Below are positions 42,777 to 51,324 of a stretch of 64,000 nucleotides of DNA, one piece after another (within the stretch, counting starts at the first letter, position 1; every line of letters starts with the position of its first letter). This DNA is from Oceanihabitans iliipiscarium (GTDB lineage Bacteria > Bacteroidota > Bacteroidia > Flavobacteriales > Flavobacteriaceae), in assembly GCF_042686125.1 (NCBI RefSeq), contig NZ_JBHUOV010000005.1, positions 1 to 64,000 of the forward strand, given 5' to 3'. The position numbers were made by a program, and so were the translations under genes. The notes under the pieces were generated by a model that saw nothing but the letters and a program-made list of their open reading frames with translations, did not search any database and had not been told where the DNA came from.

Positions 42777-43296
42777 GCATTTGACGTAGCTCGTTTATGC
42801 AATTTCTATTTCTTGTTTTTATTGTTCCTATTGGCATTTCTAAGGTTTCAGAAGCTTCTTTTTGTGTGTATCCTTTAAAATAGAGTAACTCAATAACCTC
42901 AATACATTTTTTTGTGAGCATAGACACAAACTTTTTTATACCAATAGCATCGGTTTGCTTATCTAAACTTTCATTGTCTTGTATGATATCTACGAAAAAA
43001 TCGGAGTTGAGGTTTTTCTTCGAGTTCTTGTAATTTTTAGATCGTGTTTTATCAATGGCAGCATTACGTGCAATGTTTAAAATCCAAGTAAAGAATCGTC
43101 CTTTTTCAGCAGAATAGCTATCAGATTTATGCCAAGCTTTAATAAAGACATCTTGCATAACTTCTTGTGATATGTCATGATCTCTAACAATATTATATAT
43201 AATACCATGCATACTTTTACTATACATATTATATAGAGTTTCGAAGGCCTTTTCGTCCTTGTTTTGAAATTTAATTACGAGTTGGTCTAATGACAT
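42766..43296 (-). CDS. ECF sigma factor (SigK-like)
   Basis: This 176-residue sigma-70 family protein has region 2 (about residues 15-85; Asp-Val-Phe-Ile-Lys-Ala-Trp and Trp-Ile-Leu-Asn-Ile-Ala-Arg-Asn) and region 4 (about 120-170; Leu-Leu-Tyr-Phe-Lys-Gly-Tyr-Thr-Gln-Lys-Glu-Ala-Ser-Glu, then Gly-Thr-Ile-Lys-Thr-Arg). It works with the overlapping RskA-like gene. The nearby sodC gene, upstream on the same strand but behind a terminator, could be a target; this is a guess from position. Confidence 0.93.
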   Translation of the reverse strand: MSLDQLVIKFQNKDEKAFETLYNMYSKSMHGIIYNIVRDHDISQEVMQDVFIKAWHKSDSYSAEKGRFFTWILNIARNAAIDKTRSKNYKNSKKNLNSDFFVDIIQDNESLDKQTDAIGIKKFVSMLTKKCIEVIELLYFKGYTQKEASETLEMPIGTIKTRNRNCINELRQMLDA

Positions 43297-43338
43297 GTAG
43301 TGGTTTAAGGGTTTAAAGAGTAATTAAACAGAGAAACA

Positions 43339-43364
43339 AAAAAGCTACTTTAACGTAGCTTTTT
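43339..43364 (-). terminator. Terminator after sodC
   Basis: A 10 bp stem AAAAAGCTAC/GTAGCTTTTT with a six-base loop. It stops minus-strand transcription before the sigma factor gene. Confidence 0.85.
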
Positions 43365-43383
43365 AATGGTTTTTAGTGATACT

Positions 43384-43938
43384 CTATTCTATAATACCAC
43401 CACAGCTTACTCGTCCGCCAGCAGCTCCAGTTGGTTGTGTTGTAAAGTCGTCTGTTCCAGCATGGACAATAATAGCTTTGCCTAAGATATCTTTGTTAGT
43501 GTCACCACAACCAATACACCATTCATCAGTAGAGAAATTAACTACAGCATAGCCTTTTTCATCAGCGGTTAAGTTTCCAATATCACCTTTGTGATATCCA
43601 GCAGCATCTCCCCATTTGCCATGTGGTTGAGCTGTAGGATTCCAATGTCCACCTGTTGAGGTTCCATCTTCTGCCGAACAATCTGCTTTTTCATGAATAT
43701 GTATAGCATGTACTCCAGGCTCTAAACCTTCAATCATAGCAACCATTTTTATTTCGCCATCTTCTTCAGTGAAGACAACATTTCCTTTTACGCTACTACC
43801 ACTTTTAGGTTCTAATTTCATTTTCACTTTCTTAGCAGTCATTGCCGTTGTCGTACCTTCTTCTTTTTTAACTTCTTTTTTACAGCCTACAACAAAAATT
43901 AGGCATAATGTTAATATAAAAATAGAGCTTCTTTTCAT
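43384..43938 (-). CDS. sodC: Cu/Zn-type superoxide dismutase family lipoprotein
   Basis: This 184-residue protein starts with a lipobox (Val-Val-Gly-Cys) and a Lys-rich linker. The SodC domain shows His-Ile-His-Glu (copper ligands), Gly-Gly-His-Trp-Asn-Pro, His-Gly-Lys-Trp-Gly-Asp and His-Ala-Gly-Thr-Asp-Asp (metal ligands and active-site loop) and Gly-Arg-Val-Ser-Cys-Gly (disulfide Cys). Key ligands seem complete, so it can convert superoxide in the periplasm. It is divergent from the universal stress protein gene. Confidence 0.9.
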   Translation of the reverse strand: MKRSSIFILTLCLIFVVGCKKEVKKEEGTTTAMTAKKVKMKLEPKSGSSVKGNVVFTEEDGEIKMVAMIEGLEPGVHAIHIHEKADCSAEDGTSTGGHWNPTAQPHGKWGDAAGYHKGDIGNLTADEKGYAVVNFSTDEWCIGCGDTNKDILGKAIIVHAGTDDFTTQPTGAAGGRVSCGGIIE

Positions 43939-44006
43939 GATTAAATATGAGTTTATAAATTAAAACAGAAAGTTAATGATTATTTATGGAACTGCATAAG
44001 GACAAC

Positions 44007-44020
44007 ATGATATATATCAT
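44007..44020 (+). promoter_or_regulatory. FNR-like site before the universal stress protein gene
   Basis: ATGAT-ATAT-ATCAT is a perfect palindrome (extended ACATGATATATATCATGT). Its centre lies 29.5 bp before the -7 box TAATTTTG (44043-44050), the place of a class II activator. The same spacing occurs at four further sites in this window. Confidence 0.75.
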
Positions 44021-44087
44021 GTTTTTTTATGATGAAGCTCTTTAATTTTGAACCACAACTATTGTCAATGACAAATTAAAACCAGAA

Positions 44088-44924
44088 ATGATGAAAAAAA
44101 TTATTGTACCTATAGACTTCTCTGAACATTCAGAATATGCATTGGAAACTGCTGCAGTATTTGCACGGAAACATAATGCCGAAATATTAGCACTGCATAT
44201 GCTAGAACTTTCTAATGCATTAATATCTAGTGCAGAAAATACCCAACAAGCAGAAACAGTGTTCTATTTAAAACTTGCAGAACAAAAATTTCAAGATTTT
44301 TTAGAGAAAGAATATCTAAATGACTTAAAAGTTACACCAATTGTGAAACATTTTAAAGTGTTTAGTGAAGTTAATGAAGTAGCAAAAGAGCATGAAGCCG
44401 ACTTGATTATAATGGGTTCTCATGGCGTCAGTGGTTTAAAAGAAGTTCTTGTAGGATCTAATACTGAAAAAGTAGTTAGACATTCAAATATTCCTGTTTT
44501 AGTTGTAAAACATAATCCTATTTTAATGGATTTCGAAAATGTTGTTTTTGCTTGTGATTTTTCAGAAGACGCGATTAAACCTTATTTAAATGCTGGTAAA
44601 ATGTTTGAAGTTTTAGGCGCTAAAATGCATTTAGTTTATGTGAACTTACCAGATAACCGCTTTAGAAGTTCTACAGAAATTGAAAAACGAGTGGCTGACT
44701 TTTTAAAAGCTGCAGATGGTAATATAGATAATATGAAAAATGTTACTTATGTTAATGACTATACCATTGAGCAAGGTGTCTTAAATGTATCGAATATTCT
44801 AGGAGCAGATTTAATTGCTGTTGCAACACACGGAAGAAAAGGTTTGGCACATTTTTTTGAAGGCAGCATTTCTGAAGATATAGCTAACCATTCCACATTA
44901 CCTGTCATGACATTTAAAATATAA
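44088..44924 (+). CDS. Universal stress protein, tandem UspA domains
   Basis: This 278-residue protein has two UspA domains (about residues 2-143 and 149-278). The first ends Met-Gly-Ser-His-Gly-Val-Ser-Gly-Leu-Lys-Glu-Val-Leu-Val-Gly-Ser-Asn-Thr, and the second Ala-Thr-His-Gly-Arg-Lys-Gly-Leu-Ala-His-Phe; both carry the Gly-rich nucleotide-binding loop. It is likely to bind ATP in the cytosol and act under micro-oxic conditions, as the FNR-like site in front suggests. A second Usp of the same size occurs at 55827. Confidence 0.92.
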   Translation: MMKKIIVPIDFSEHSEYALETAAVFARKHNAEILALHMLELSNALISSAENTQQAETVFYLKLAEQKFQDFLEKEYLNDLKVTPIVKHFKVFSEVNEVAKEHEADLIIMGSHGVSGLKEVLVGSNTEKVVRHSNIPVLVVKHNPILMDFENVVFACDFSEDAIKPYLNAGKMFEVLGAKMHLVYVNLPDNRFRSSTEIEKRVADFLKAADGNIDNMKNVTYVNDYTIEQGVLNVSNILGADLIAVATHGRKGLAHFFEGSISEDIANHSTLPVMTFKI

Positions 44925-44963
44925 CACATCCATTTTATAGTTAGTATTTATTAAATGTGTTTA

Positions 44964-44990
44964 AAAGTCAGGCTTTTGCTTGACTTTTTT
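44964..44990 (+). terminator. Terminator after the universal stress protein gene
   Basis: AAAGTCAGGC-TTTT-GCTTGACTTT stem followed by T residues. It isolates the stress gene from the nos operon. Confidence 0.85.
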
Positions 44991-45028
44991 TAGCGACTAA
45001 TTTTAATTAAGACAATTTTATCCTAAAT

Positions 45029-45042
45029 ATGATAAATATCAT
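45029..45042 (+). promoter_or_regulatory. FNR-like site before the nos operon
   Basis: ATGAT-AAAT-ATCAT is followed at the fixed 29.5 bp distance by the -7 box TATTTTTG (45065-45072). The first gene starts at 45096. It probably activates the nos operon at low oxygen or in the presence of NO. Confidence 0.78.
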
Positions 45043-45095
45043 ATTTTTTGACATGAGTAGGGCCTATTTTTGAGGTATAAATAAATTCAATATAA

Positions 45096-45599
45096 ATGAA
45101 AACAACACTAAAATTAATGATGGTATTATTTGTAACACTACTAATAAGTTGTGGAGGCAAAGAAGAGAAGAAAAAAGAAGGTTTTTCTTATCAAAAAAAG
45201 ACAACTACTGAAAAACCAACTACTCCAAAATCAGAAGAAGTCCCTGCATCAAAGAAAATAGATTTAGCGAATAAAGGTGTAGGACCAATTAAGTCTGTCA
45301 CACTTTCAGCTGATATTGATGAAGACATGGCAGCACATGGAGCCGAAGTCTATAAAAAAATGTGTACTGCATGCCATAGAGCCGATAAAAAGTTTATTGG
45401 ACCTGCACCAACAGGAATTATGGAAAGACGATCTCCAGAGTGGATTATGAATATGATTTTAGATCCTGAAGGTATGGTCAAAAACGACCCATTAGCTAAA
45501 GAGTTATTAATAGAATTTAATGGTTCTCCAATGGCAAATCAAAACCTTTCAGAAGAAGATGCTAGAGCTGTATTAGAATATTTCAGAACCCTTAAATAA
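45096..45599 (+). CDS. c-type cytochrome lipoprotein of the nos operon
   Basis: This 167-residue lipoprotein (Leu-Ile-Ser-Cys) has a linker of Lys/Thr/Pro and a single cytochrome c domain with Met-Cys-Thr-Ala-Cys-His near residue 90 and a likely axial Met near 150. It may deliver electrons to NosZ. The same gene order (cytochrome, fasciclin, nosZ) occurs in other clade II nos clusters of Bacteroidota, to my knowledge. It has the operon promoter with the FNR-like site in front. Confidence 0.88.
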   Translation: MKTTLKLMMVLFVTLLISCGGKEEKKKEGFSYQKKTTTEKPTTPKSEEVPASKKIDLANKGVGPIKSVTLSADIDEDMAAHGAEVYKKMCTACHRADKKFIGPAPTGIMERRSPEWIMNMILDPEGMVKNDPLAKELLIEFNGSPMANQNLSEEDARAVLEYFRTLK

Positions 45600-45605
45600 T
45601 TAACC

Positions 45606-46175
45606 ATGAAACTCATCAATAAACTAATTTTTGTTTTTGCATGTGTCGCTTTTGTAAGTGCTTGTAAAGATAAAAGTACAGAGGCTTCAACCATGTCTTC
45701 AAAAGTACAAACAGAAGCTACTACACAAAAAACAGGTCAGGCTTTCATTGAAGATGATAAGAGTAGCACTGTTTTAAGTATCGCCATTGGCTCTAAAGAT
45801 CACACAACTTTAGTTGCAGCAGTACAAGCAGCGTCATTAGAAAATGCATTAGTAAACGCTGGACCATTAATGGTTTTTGCACCAACGAATGAAGCATTTG
45901 CTGCTTTACCAGAAGGCACTGTTGAAAATTTATTAAAACCAGAAAATAAAGACGCTTTGGCTAATATTTTAAAGTATCATGTAACGCCAGGAAATTATTC
46001 GAAAGATTTTTTAAAGAAATTTAAAAAATTAGGACAAGCTAATAATGGCTATGTCAAAGTAGAGGTGGTAGATAATGAACCATTAATTGGAGGCGCAAAA
46101 ATATTAGCAAGCATTAATGCTGGAAATGGTATTGTACATGTTATCGATAAAGTATTACTACCCTCAGAAGAATAA
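45606..46175 (+). CDS. Fasciclin-domain lipoprotein
   Basis: This 189-residue lipoprotein (Val-Ser-Ala-Cys) has one fasciclin (FAS1) domain from about residue 55: Leu-Met-Val-Phe-Ala-Pro-Thr-Asn-Glu-Ala-Phe-Ala-Ala-Leu-Pro, Leu-Lys-Tyr-His-Val and Ile-Val-His-Val-Ile-Asp-Lys-Val-Leu. FAS1 domains bind proteins or cofactors. It starts six bases after the cytochrome gene, so its work in nitrous oxide reduction is likely, but the role is unknown. Confidence 0.9.
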   Translation: MKLINKLIFVFACVAFVSACKDKSTEASTMSSKVQTEATTQKTGQAFIEDDKSSTVLSIAIGSKDHTTLVAAVQAASLENALVNAGPLMVFAPTNEAFAALPEGTVENLLKPENKDALANILKYHVTPGNYSKDFLKKFKKLGQANNGYVKVEVVDNEPLIGGAKILASINAGNGIVHVIDKVLLPSEE

Positions 46176-46202
46176 TTTAAACACTAATAAATCTTATAAA
46201 TA

Positions 46203-48173
46203 ATGAAAAATATTATAAAATCAACCCTTACAATTTTAAGTGTACTAGTTGCATTTACAAGTTGTAATAATGGGAGTAAATCAAGCTCAAAATCTGGAGC
46301 GTTATCAAGTAATGTTGCAGAAAAAGTATATGTAGCTCCAGGTGAGCATGACGAGTTTTATGCCTTCATTTCTGGAGGATATAGTGGTAACTTAACCGTT
46401 TATGGTTTGCCATCTGGAAGAATGTTTAAGGAAATCCCTGTGTTCTCTCAGTTTCCAACTTCTGGTTATGGATATTCAGAAGAGACAAAACCCATGTTAA
46501 ATACTTCACATGGTTTCATTCCTTGGGGAGATTCTCATCACCCAGATATTTCACAAACGAAAGGAGAGATTGATGGGCGTTTTATTTTTATCAATGAAAA
46601 CAATACCCCAAGAATTGCTAAAATAGATCTTAAGACTTTCGAAACTACAGAAATTATTGAGGTTCCAAATAGTGCAGGTAACCACAGTTCTTCTTTTGTC
46701 ACCGAAAATACAGAGTATGTTGTTGCTGGAACACGTTTTTCAGTTCCAATTCCACAACGTGATATGCCAATTAAAGATTATAAAGGAAACTTTCAAGGCG
46801 CTTTATCTTTTATTAGTGTTGCACCAGAGACAGGAAATATGGATATCAAATTCCAAGTCCTTATGCCAGGATTTAATTACGATTTATCTCATCCTGGACG
46901 AGGGAAATCTCACGGCTGGTTTTTCTTTACAACATACAATACAGAAGAAGCTAGCACACTTTTAGAGGTTAATGCCTCTCAAAATGATAAAGATTTTATC
47001 GCAGCTGTAAACTGGAAAAAGATTGAAGAATATGTAAATAATGGAGGAGGTAAAATGATGCCAGCAGATTATGCCCATAATGTATATGATGAACATACAC
47101 ACACCGCTACTTCTACAATGAAAAAAGAAGTTCGAGTAGTCAATCCAATAGATGTTCCTGGAGCTGTATTTTTCTTGCCAACTCCTAAGTCACCTCATGG
47201 TTGTGATGTCGATCCTTCAGGAGAGTACATTGTTGGTAATGGTAAGCTTTCGGCAAATTTAACTGTGCATTCGTTTACTAAAATGCTAGAGGCTATTGAA
47301 AATAAAAAGTTTGATGGCGAAGCTTATGGCATTCCAATTTTAAAATTCGAAGATGTTTTAGCAGGTTCTGTTGAGCAACCTGGATTAGGACCTTTGCATA
47401 CTGAGTTTGATGATCAAGGAAATGCTTATACTACGTTCTTTATCTCTTCTGAAGTGGTAAAATGGAAACTAGGAACTTGGGAAGTTATTGACAGAAAACC
47501 TACATATTACTCTGTTGGTCACTTAACAATTCCTGGAGGAAATTCTAGAAAACCACAAGGCAAATATATGTTTGCTATGAATAAAATCACTAAAGATAGA
47601 TACTTGCCAACAGGTCCAGAATTAGAGCATAGCGCACAATTGTATGACATCTCTGGAGATAAAATGGAATTGCTTTTAGATTTTCCTACTCATGGAGAAC
47701 CGCATTATGCAGCTGCAATGGAAGCGAGTTTAATCAAAGAACGCTCTCAAAAAATTTACAACTTAGAAGAAAACAAACATCCTTATGCTGCTTTTTCTGA
47801 TGAGGAAGTTAAAGTCGTAAGAGAAGGAAATGAAGTGCATATTTATATGACGACTATACGAAGTCACTTCTCACCAGATAATATTGAAGGTATTAAACTA
47901 GGAGACAAAGTTTATTTTCATGTTACAAATTTAGAACAAGATTTTGATGTGCCTCATGGATTTGCAGTACTTGGTCAAAATACTTCAGAGTTATTAATTA
48001 TGCCAGGACAAACAAAAACATCTGTTTGGGAACCAACTAAAGTAGGTGTGTGGCCATTCTATTGTACAGATTTCTGCTCAGCGTTGCATCAAGAAATGCA
48101 AGGATATATAAGAGTCTCTCCTGCTAATAGCAGCACACCATTAAAATGGTCTCTTGGAGAAGATATTGAATAA
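46203..48173 (+). CDS. nosZ: Nitrous oxide reductase (Sec-type, clade II)
   Basis: This 656-residue enzyme reduces N2O to N2 with a CuA and a CuZ centre. The beta-propeller begins near residue 40; His clusters such as Asp-Ser-His-His-Pro-Asp near residue 104 supply CuZ ligands. The C-terminal cupredoxin domain has Tyr-Cys-Thr-Asp-Phe-Cys-Ser-Ala-Leu-His-Gln-Glu-Met (CuA, near 620). The signal ends Phe-Thr-Ser-Cys, so this NosZ is a predicted lipoprotein, exported by Sec and not by Tat. All signatures of an active enzyme are present. Two hairpins follow its stop codon. Confidence 0.96.
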   Translation: MKNIIKSTLTILSVLVAFTSCNNGSKSSSKSGALSSNVAEKVYVAPGEHDEFYAFISGGYSGNLTVYGLPSGRMFKEIPVFSQFPTSGYGYSEETKPMLNTSHGFIPWGDSHHPDISQTKGEIDGRFIFINENNTPRIAKIDLKTFETTEIIEVPNSAGNHSSSFVTENTEYVVAGTRFSVPIPQRDMPIKDYKGNFQGALSFISVAPETGNMDIKFQVLMPGFNYDLSHPGRGKSHGWFFFTTYNTEEASTLLEVNASQNDKDFIAAVNWKKIEEYVNNGGGKMMPADYAHNVYDEHTHTATSTMKKEVRVVNPIDVPGAVFFLPTPKSPHGCDVDPSGEYIVGNGKLSANLTVHSFTKMLEAIENKKFDGEAYGIPILKFEDVLAGSVEQPGLGPLHTEFDDQGNAYTTFFISSEVVKWKLGTWEVIDRKPTYYSVGHLTIPGGNSRKPQGKYMFAMNKITKDRYLPTGPELEHSAQLYDISGDKMELLLDFPTHGEPHYAAAMEASLIKERSQKIYNLEENKHPYAAFSDEEVKVVREGNEVHIYMTTIRSHFSPDNIEGIKLGDKVYFHVTNLEQDFDVPHGFAVLGQNTSELLIMPGQTKTSVWEPTKVGVWPFYCTDFCSALHQEMQGYIRVSPANSSTPLKWSLGEDIE

Positions 48174-48184
48174 ATAATTTTAAG

Positions 48185-48256
48185 AATTAGAGAGATTTTG
48201 TTTTAGTGTTTATTTCTCTAATTAAGGCGAGAGTTGTTTGTTTCGCTCTCGCCTTT
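48185..48256 (+). terminator. Tandem hairpins after nosZ
   Basis: AATTAGAGA/TCTCTAATT (48185-48223) is followed directly by AAGGCGAGAG/CTCTCGCCTT (48224-48255) and TTTCTTTTT. The second is a good intrinsic terminator, so the accessory nos genes behind it may be transcribed at a lower level or from their own promoter. Confidence 0.75.
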
Positions 48257-48325
48257 CTTTTTAAAACATTAAAACGTCAAGAAATTATAAGTGCTTTAAC
48301 TATCTAATTTAATAAGACTTAAAAG

Positions 48326-48916
48326 ATGAAAAAGTCAAACCTCATTATGCTCATTGCAGCGATTTTACCTTTAGGATTATTTTTATTTCCTCTTTGGAAA
48401 ATTACGTTGGAAGCTCCACAATATCCTACACCTTTAGGGATGTATATTCATATTAATGATTTTTCTGATGATCATCCACATGACATCAAAAACATTAACC
48501 TAATGAACCATTATGTAGGGATGAAATATATTCCAGAAGCAATACCAGAGTTTAAAATATTTCCTGCAGGTATTATTATAACTACTGTTTTGGGCCTAAT
48601 CATTGCCTTTGTAGGAAATCATAAATGGTTTTTAGCGTGGTTTGTACTCATGGTGGTTTTAAGTAGTGCTGGATTATATGATTTTTATATTTGGGAACAC
48701 GATTATGGCCATAATTTAGATCCGAAAGCGATTATGAAGTTTACCAATCCTGATGGAACTCAAATGGGTTTTCAGCCTCCTTTATTTGGTACAAAAGATA
48801 TTTTGAATTTTAGAGCACATTCTTATCCTCGATTAGGCGCATTATTTTTAGCTCTAGGTATTATTGGAGGATTTGTCGCTTATTTCATAGGAAAGAAAAA
48901 CCTTAATAAACATTGA
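48326..48916 (+). CDS. Nos-cluster membrane protein
   Basis: This 196-residue inner membrane protein has about four helices (residues 5-25, 78-98, 103-123, 170-190). A His-rich stretch, Asp-Asp-His-Pro-His-Asp...Asn-His-Tyr-Val-Gly-Met, lies in the first external loop and could bind copper. It stands between nosZ and nosL, a place where clade II clusters commonly have a membrane protein of unknown role. I do not give it a symbol. Confidence 0.78.
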   Translation: MKKSNLIMLIAAILPLGLFLFPLWKITLEAPQYPTPLGMYIHINDFSDDHPHDIKNINLMNHYVGMKYIPEAIPEFKIFPAGIIITTVLGLIIAFVGNHKWFLAWFVLMVVLSSAGLYDFYIWEHDYGHNLDPKAIMKFTNPDGTQMGFQPPLFGTKDILNFRAHSYPRLGALFLALGIIGGFVAYFIGKKNLNKH

Positions 48917-48945
48917 TGATGTAGTTAATAAAAATCACTAAAATT

Positions 48946-49383
48946 ATGCAAACACTAAAATACTATTCAATGATTACATTATTACTTTTATTTTTTAGTT
49001 GTAATGTATCACCAAAACCTATAAACTACGGAACAGACGGTTGTCACTTTTGTAAAATGACCATCGTAGATAAAGTCCATGCTGCAGAGATTGTCACCAA
49101 AAAAGGAAAAATTTATAAGTTTGATGCAACAGAATGTATGATTCATTTTATAGAAGACTTTGACACCTCTCAAATAGAATTCTACTTGTCAAATAACTAT
49201 ACAGAGCCAGAAAAACTTATTGATGCAACAAAAGCTACATTTTTAATTAGTAAGAATATTCCAAGTCCAATGGGAGCGTTTTTATCGGCCTTTAAAAATA
49301 AAGAAGATGCAGAAAAGTTTCAAGAAGAAAAAGGTGGAGAACTATACACATGGTCTGCCTTACTAGCAAAATTTAAAGACTAG
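48946..49383 (+). CDS. nosL: NosL copper chaperone
   Basis: This 145-residue lipoprotein (Phe-Phe-Ser-Cys) carries Cys-His-Phe-Cys-Lys-Met near residue 32, the Cu(I)-binding motif of NosL, then Phe-Asp-Ala-Thr-Glu-Cys-Met. It delivers copper for the CuZ centre of NosZ. It is followed by nosD after four bases. Confidence 0.93.
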   Translation: MQTLKYYSMITLLLLFFSCNVSPKPINYGTDGCHFCKMTIVDKVHAAEIVTKKGKIYKFDATECMIHFIEDFDTSQIEFYLSNNYTEPEKLIDATKATFLISKNIPSPMGAFLSAFKNKEDAEKFQEEKGGELYTWSALLAKFKD

Positions 49384-49387
49384 TTTT

Positions 49388-50623
49388 ATGAAACATAGTT
49401 TTATTTTTATAGTAGTTGTCTTACTGACTAATCTTGCTATTGCTCAAGCCATAGAGGTTTGTATAACATGTCCTATTTCAACATTAAAAGAAGCCATTAC
49501 TCAAGCTAATGATTTTGACACCATTATTGTTAAAAAAGGGACTTATAAAGAGCATTCAGTATTAGTGGATAAACCGCTAACTATTTTAGGTGAAAATTAT
49601 CCAGTAATTGATGGCGAATTAAAAGGTGAAATAATTACAATTAAATCTGATAATGTTACAGTAGATGGTTTATTTATTATAAACGTTGGTACGAGCTACA
49701 CTGAAGATTATGCTGCAATTCGAGTTAAAAACAGTAAAAATTTCTTGATTCAGAATTTAGTGTTAGAAAAGCTTTTTTTCGGAATTTATATAGAGAAATC
49801 TAGAGATGGAAAAGTGTTTCATAATAAAATAATTGGAGATGCTATTGAAGAATATAACTCAGGAAATGGGATACAATTGTGGTATAGTAAGCATGTCGAA
49901 ATAGAACACAATTTTATTCAACATGTTCGCGATGGAATCTATCTAGAATTTTCTGATGATTGTCTGATAAAGAATAATGTAAGCGAATTAAATGTACGTT
50001 ATGGTTTGCATTTTATGTTTTCTAATGACGATACTTACCAAGATAATACGTTTGAAAATAATGGAGCAGGAGTAGCAGTTATGTTTTCAAAACGCATAAA
50101 GATGTACAATAATATTTTTAAAGAAAATTGGGGAACAGCATCTTATGGTATGTTGCTTAAAGAAATTAATGATGCAGAAATTATTGGTAATACCTTTGAA
50201 GATAACACCATTGGTATTAATATAGAAGGCTCAAACCGAATTATATATAAACACAATAATTTTAAAAATAATGGTTGGGCAATTAAAGTAAAAGGGGCTT
50301 GTTATGCCAATAGCTTTTTAGAAAATAATTTTTTATACAACTCTTTCGATATCGCGTATAATAGTAATGTAAACGACAATATTTTTAATAAAAATTATTG
50401 GAGCAATTACACAGGATATGATTTAGATAAAAATGGTATTGGAGATGTGCCTTACAGACCAGTTAAATTGTTCTCATATATTGTAAACCGCACACCAGAA
50501 ACCATCATTCTATTACGTAGTATGTTTATTGATATTATCGATTTTTCTGAAAAAGTCTCACCAGTTTTTACACCAGATAATTTATTAGATAATAATCCGC
50601 GAATTAAAAAAATAACATGGTAA
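49388..50623 (+). CDS. nosD: NosD, periplasmic maturation factor
   Basis: This 411-residue protein has a signal peptide (ending Ala-Ile-Ala-Gln) and a long right-handed beta-helix made of repeated Asn/Ile/Gly-rich rungs such as Asn-Asn-Val-Ser-Glu-Leu-Asn-Val-Arg-Tyr-Gly-Leu-His-Phe-Met. It belongs to the CASH/NosD family and works with NosFY in assembling the CuZ cluster. Its end overlaps nosF by seven bases. Confidence 0.94.
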   Translation: MKHSFIFIVVVLLTNLAIAQAIEVCITCPISTLKEAITQANDFDTIIVKKGTYKEHSVLVDKPLTILGENYPVIDGELKGEIITIKSDNVTVDGLFIINVGTSYTEDYAAIRVKNSKNFLIQNLVLEKLFFGIYIEKSRDGKVFHNKIIGDAIEEYNSGNGIQLWYSKHVEIEHNFIQHVRDGIYLEFSDDCLIKNNVSELNVRYGLHFMFSNDDTYQDNTFENNGAGVAVMFSKRIKMYNNIFKENWGTASYGMLLKEINDAEIIGNTFEDNTIGINIEGSNRIIYKHNNFKNNGWAIKVKGACYANSFLENNFLYNSFDIAYNSNVNDNIFNKNYWSNYTGYDLDKNGIGDVPYRPVKLFSYIVNRTPETIILLRSMFIDIIDFSEKVSPVFTPDNLLDNNPRIKKITW

Positions 50624-51324
50624 CCATTCAAAATTTACATAAAAAATTTGGCAAGAATCAAGTGCTAAGTGGCGTTGATTTATCAATAAATGAAGGCGGC
50701 GTTTTTGCAATACTAGGACCAAATGGATCTGGTAAAACCACTTTAATTAAATCTATTTTGGGAATGGTTATTCCTGACAAAGGAAATATTACTGTCATTG
50801 ATAAAAACATTAAAAAAAATCACGAGTACAGATATAAAATTGATTATCTACCACAAATAGCAAACTTCCCGAGTAACTTAAAAGTAAAAGAATTAATCAA
50901 AATGATTAAAGATTTACGTAAGCCAACAACCAAAGACCAACACTTAATTGAGTTATTTAAATTAAAACCATTTTTAGATAAAAAGCTAGGAAACCTTTCT
51001 GGAGGAACCAAACAAAAAGTAAATATCGTTTTAACCTTTATGTTTAATAGTCCTTTAATAATATTAGATGAGCCAACTACAGGATTAGATCCCATTTCTT
51101 TAATTCGATTAAAAGATTTAATTCATCAAGAAAAAGCCAATGGAAAAACCATCCTAATCACATCTCATATTATGAGTTTTGTTGAAGAAATCTCTGATGA
51201 AATTGTATTTATCTTAGAAGGAGAAATCTACTTTAAAGGAACGATTTCTAAATTAAAAACCAAGACACAACAGCCAGATTTTGAACATGCTATTGCGTCT
51301 ATATTAACAGATAATCATGCTTAA
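50617..51324 (+). CDS. nosF: NosF, ABC transporter ATPase
   Basis: This 235-residue ATPase has Walker A (GPNGSGKT, near residue 34), signature Leu-Ser-Gly-Gly-Thr-Lys-Gln-Lys (near 130) and Walker B Leu-Ile-Ile-Leu-Asp-Glu-Pro. It energises NosDFY, which handles copper and sulfur for the NosZ cofactor. Overlaps with both neighbours (7 and 8 bases) indicate one transcript and coupled translation. Confidence 0.94.
   Translation: MVTIQNLHKKFGKNQVLSGVDLSINEGGVFAILGPNGSGKTTLIKSILGMVIPDKGNITVIDKNIKKNHEYRYKIDYLPQIANFPSNLKVKELIKMIKDLRKPTTKDQHLIELFKLKPFLDKKLGNLSGGTKQKVNIVLTFMFNSPLIILDEPTTGLDPISLIRLKDLIHQEKANGKTILITSHIMSFVEEISDEIVFILEGEIYFKGTISKLKTKTQQPDFEHAIASILTDNHA

Noticed and set aside
45014..45023. 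Half of an Rrf2-type operator (AATTTTATCC) next to the nos FNR-like site
   Set aside because: Only one arm is present, and AT-rich sequence gives such matches easily.
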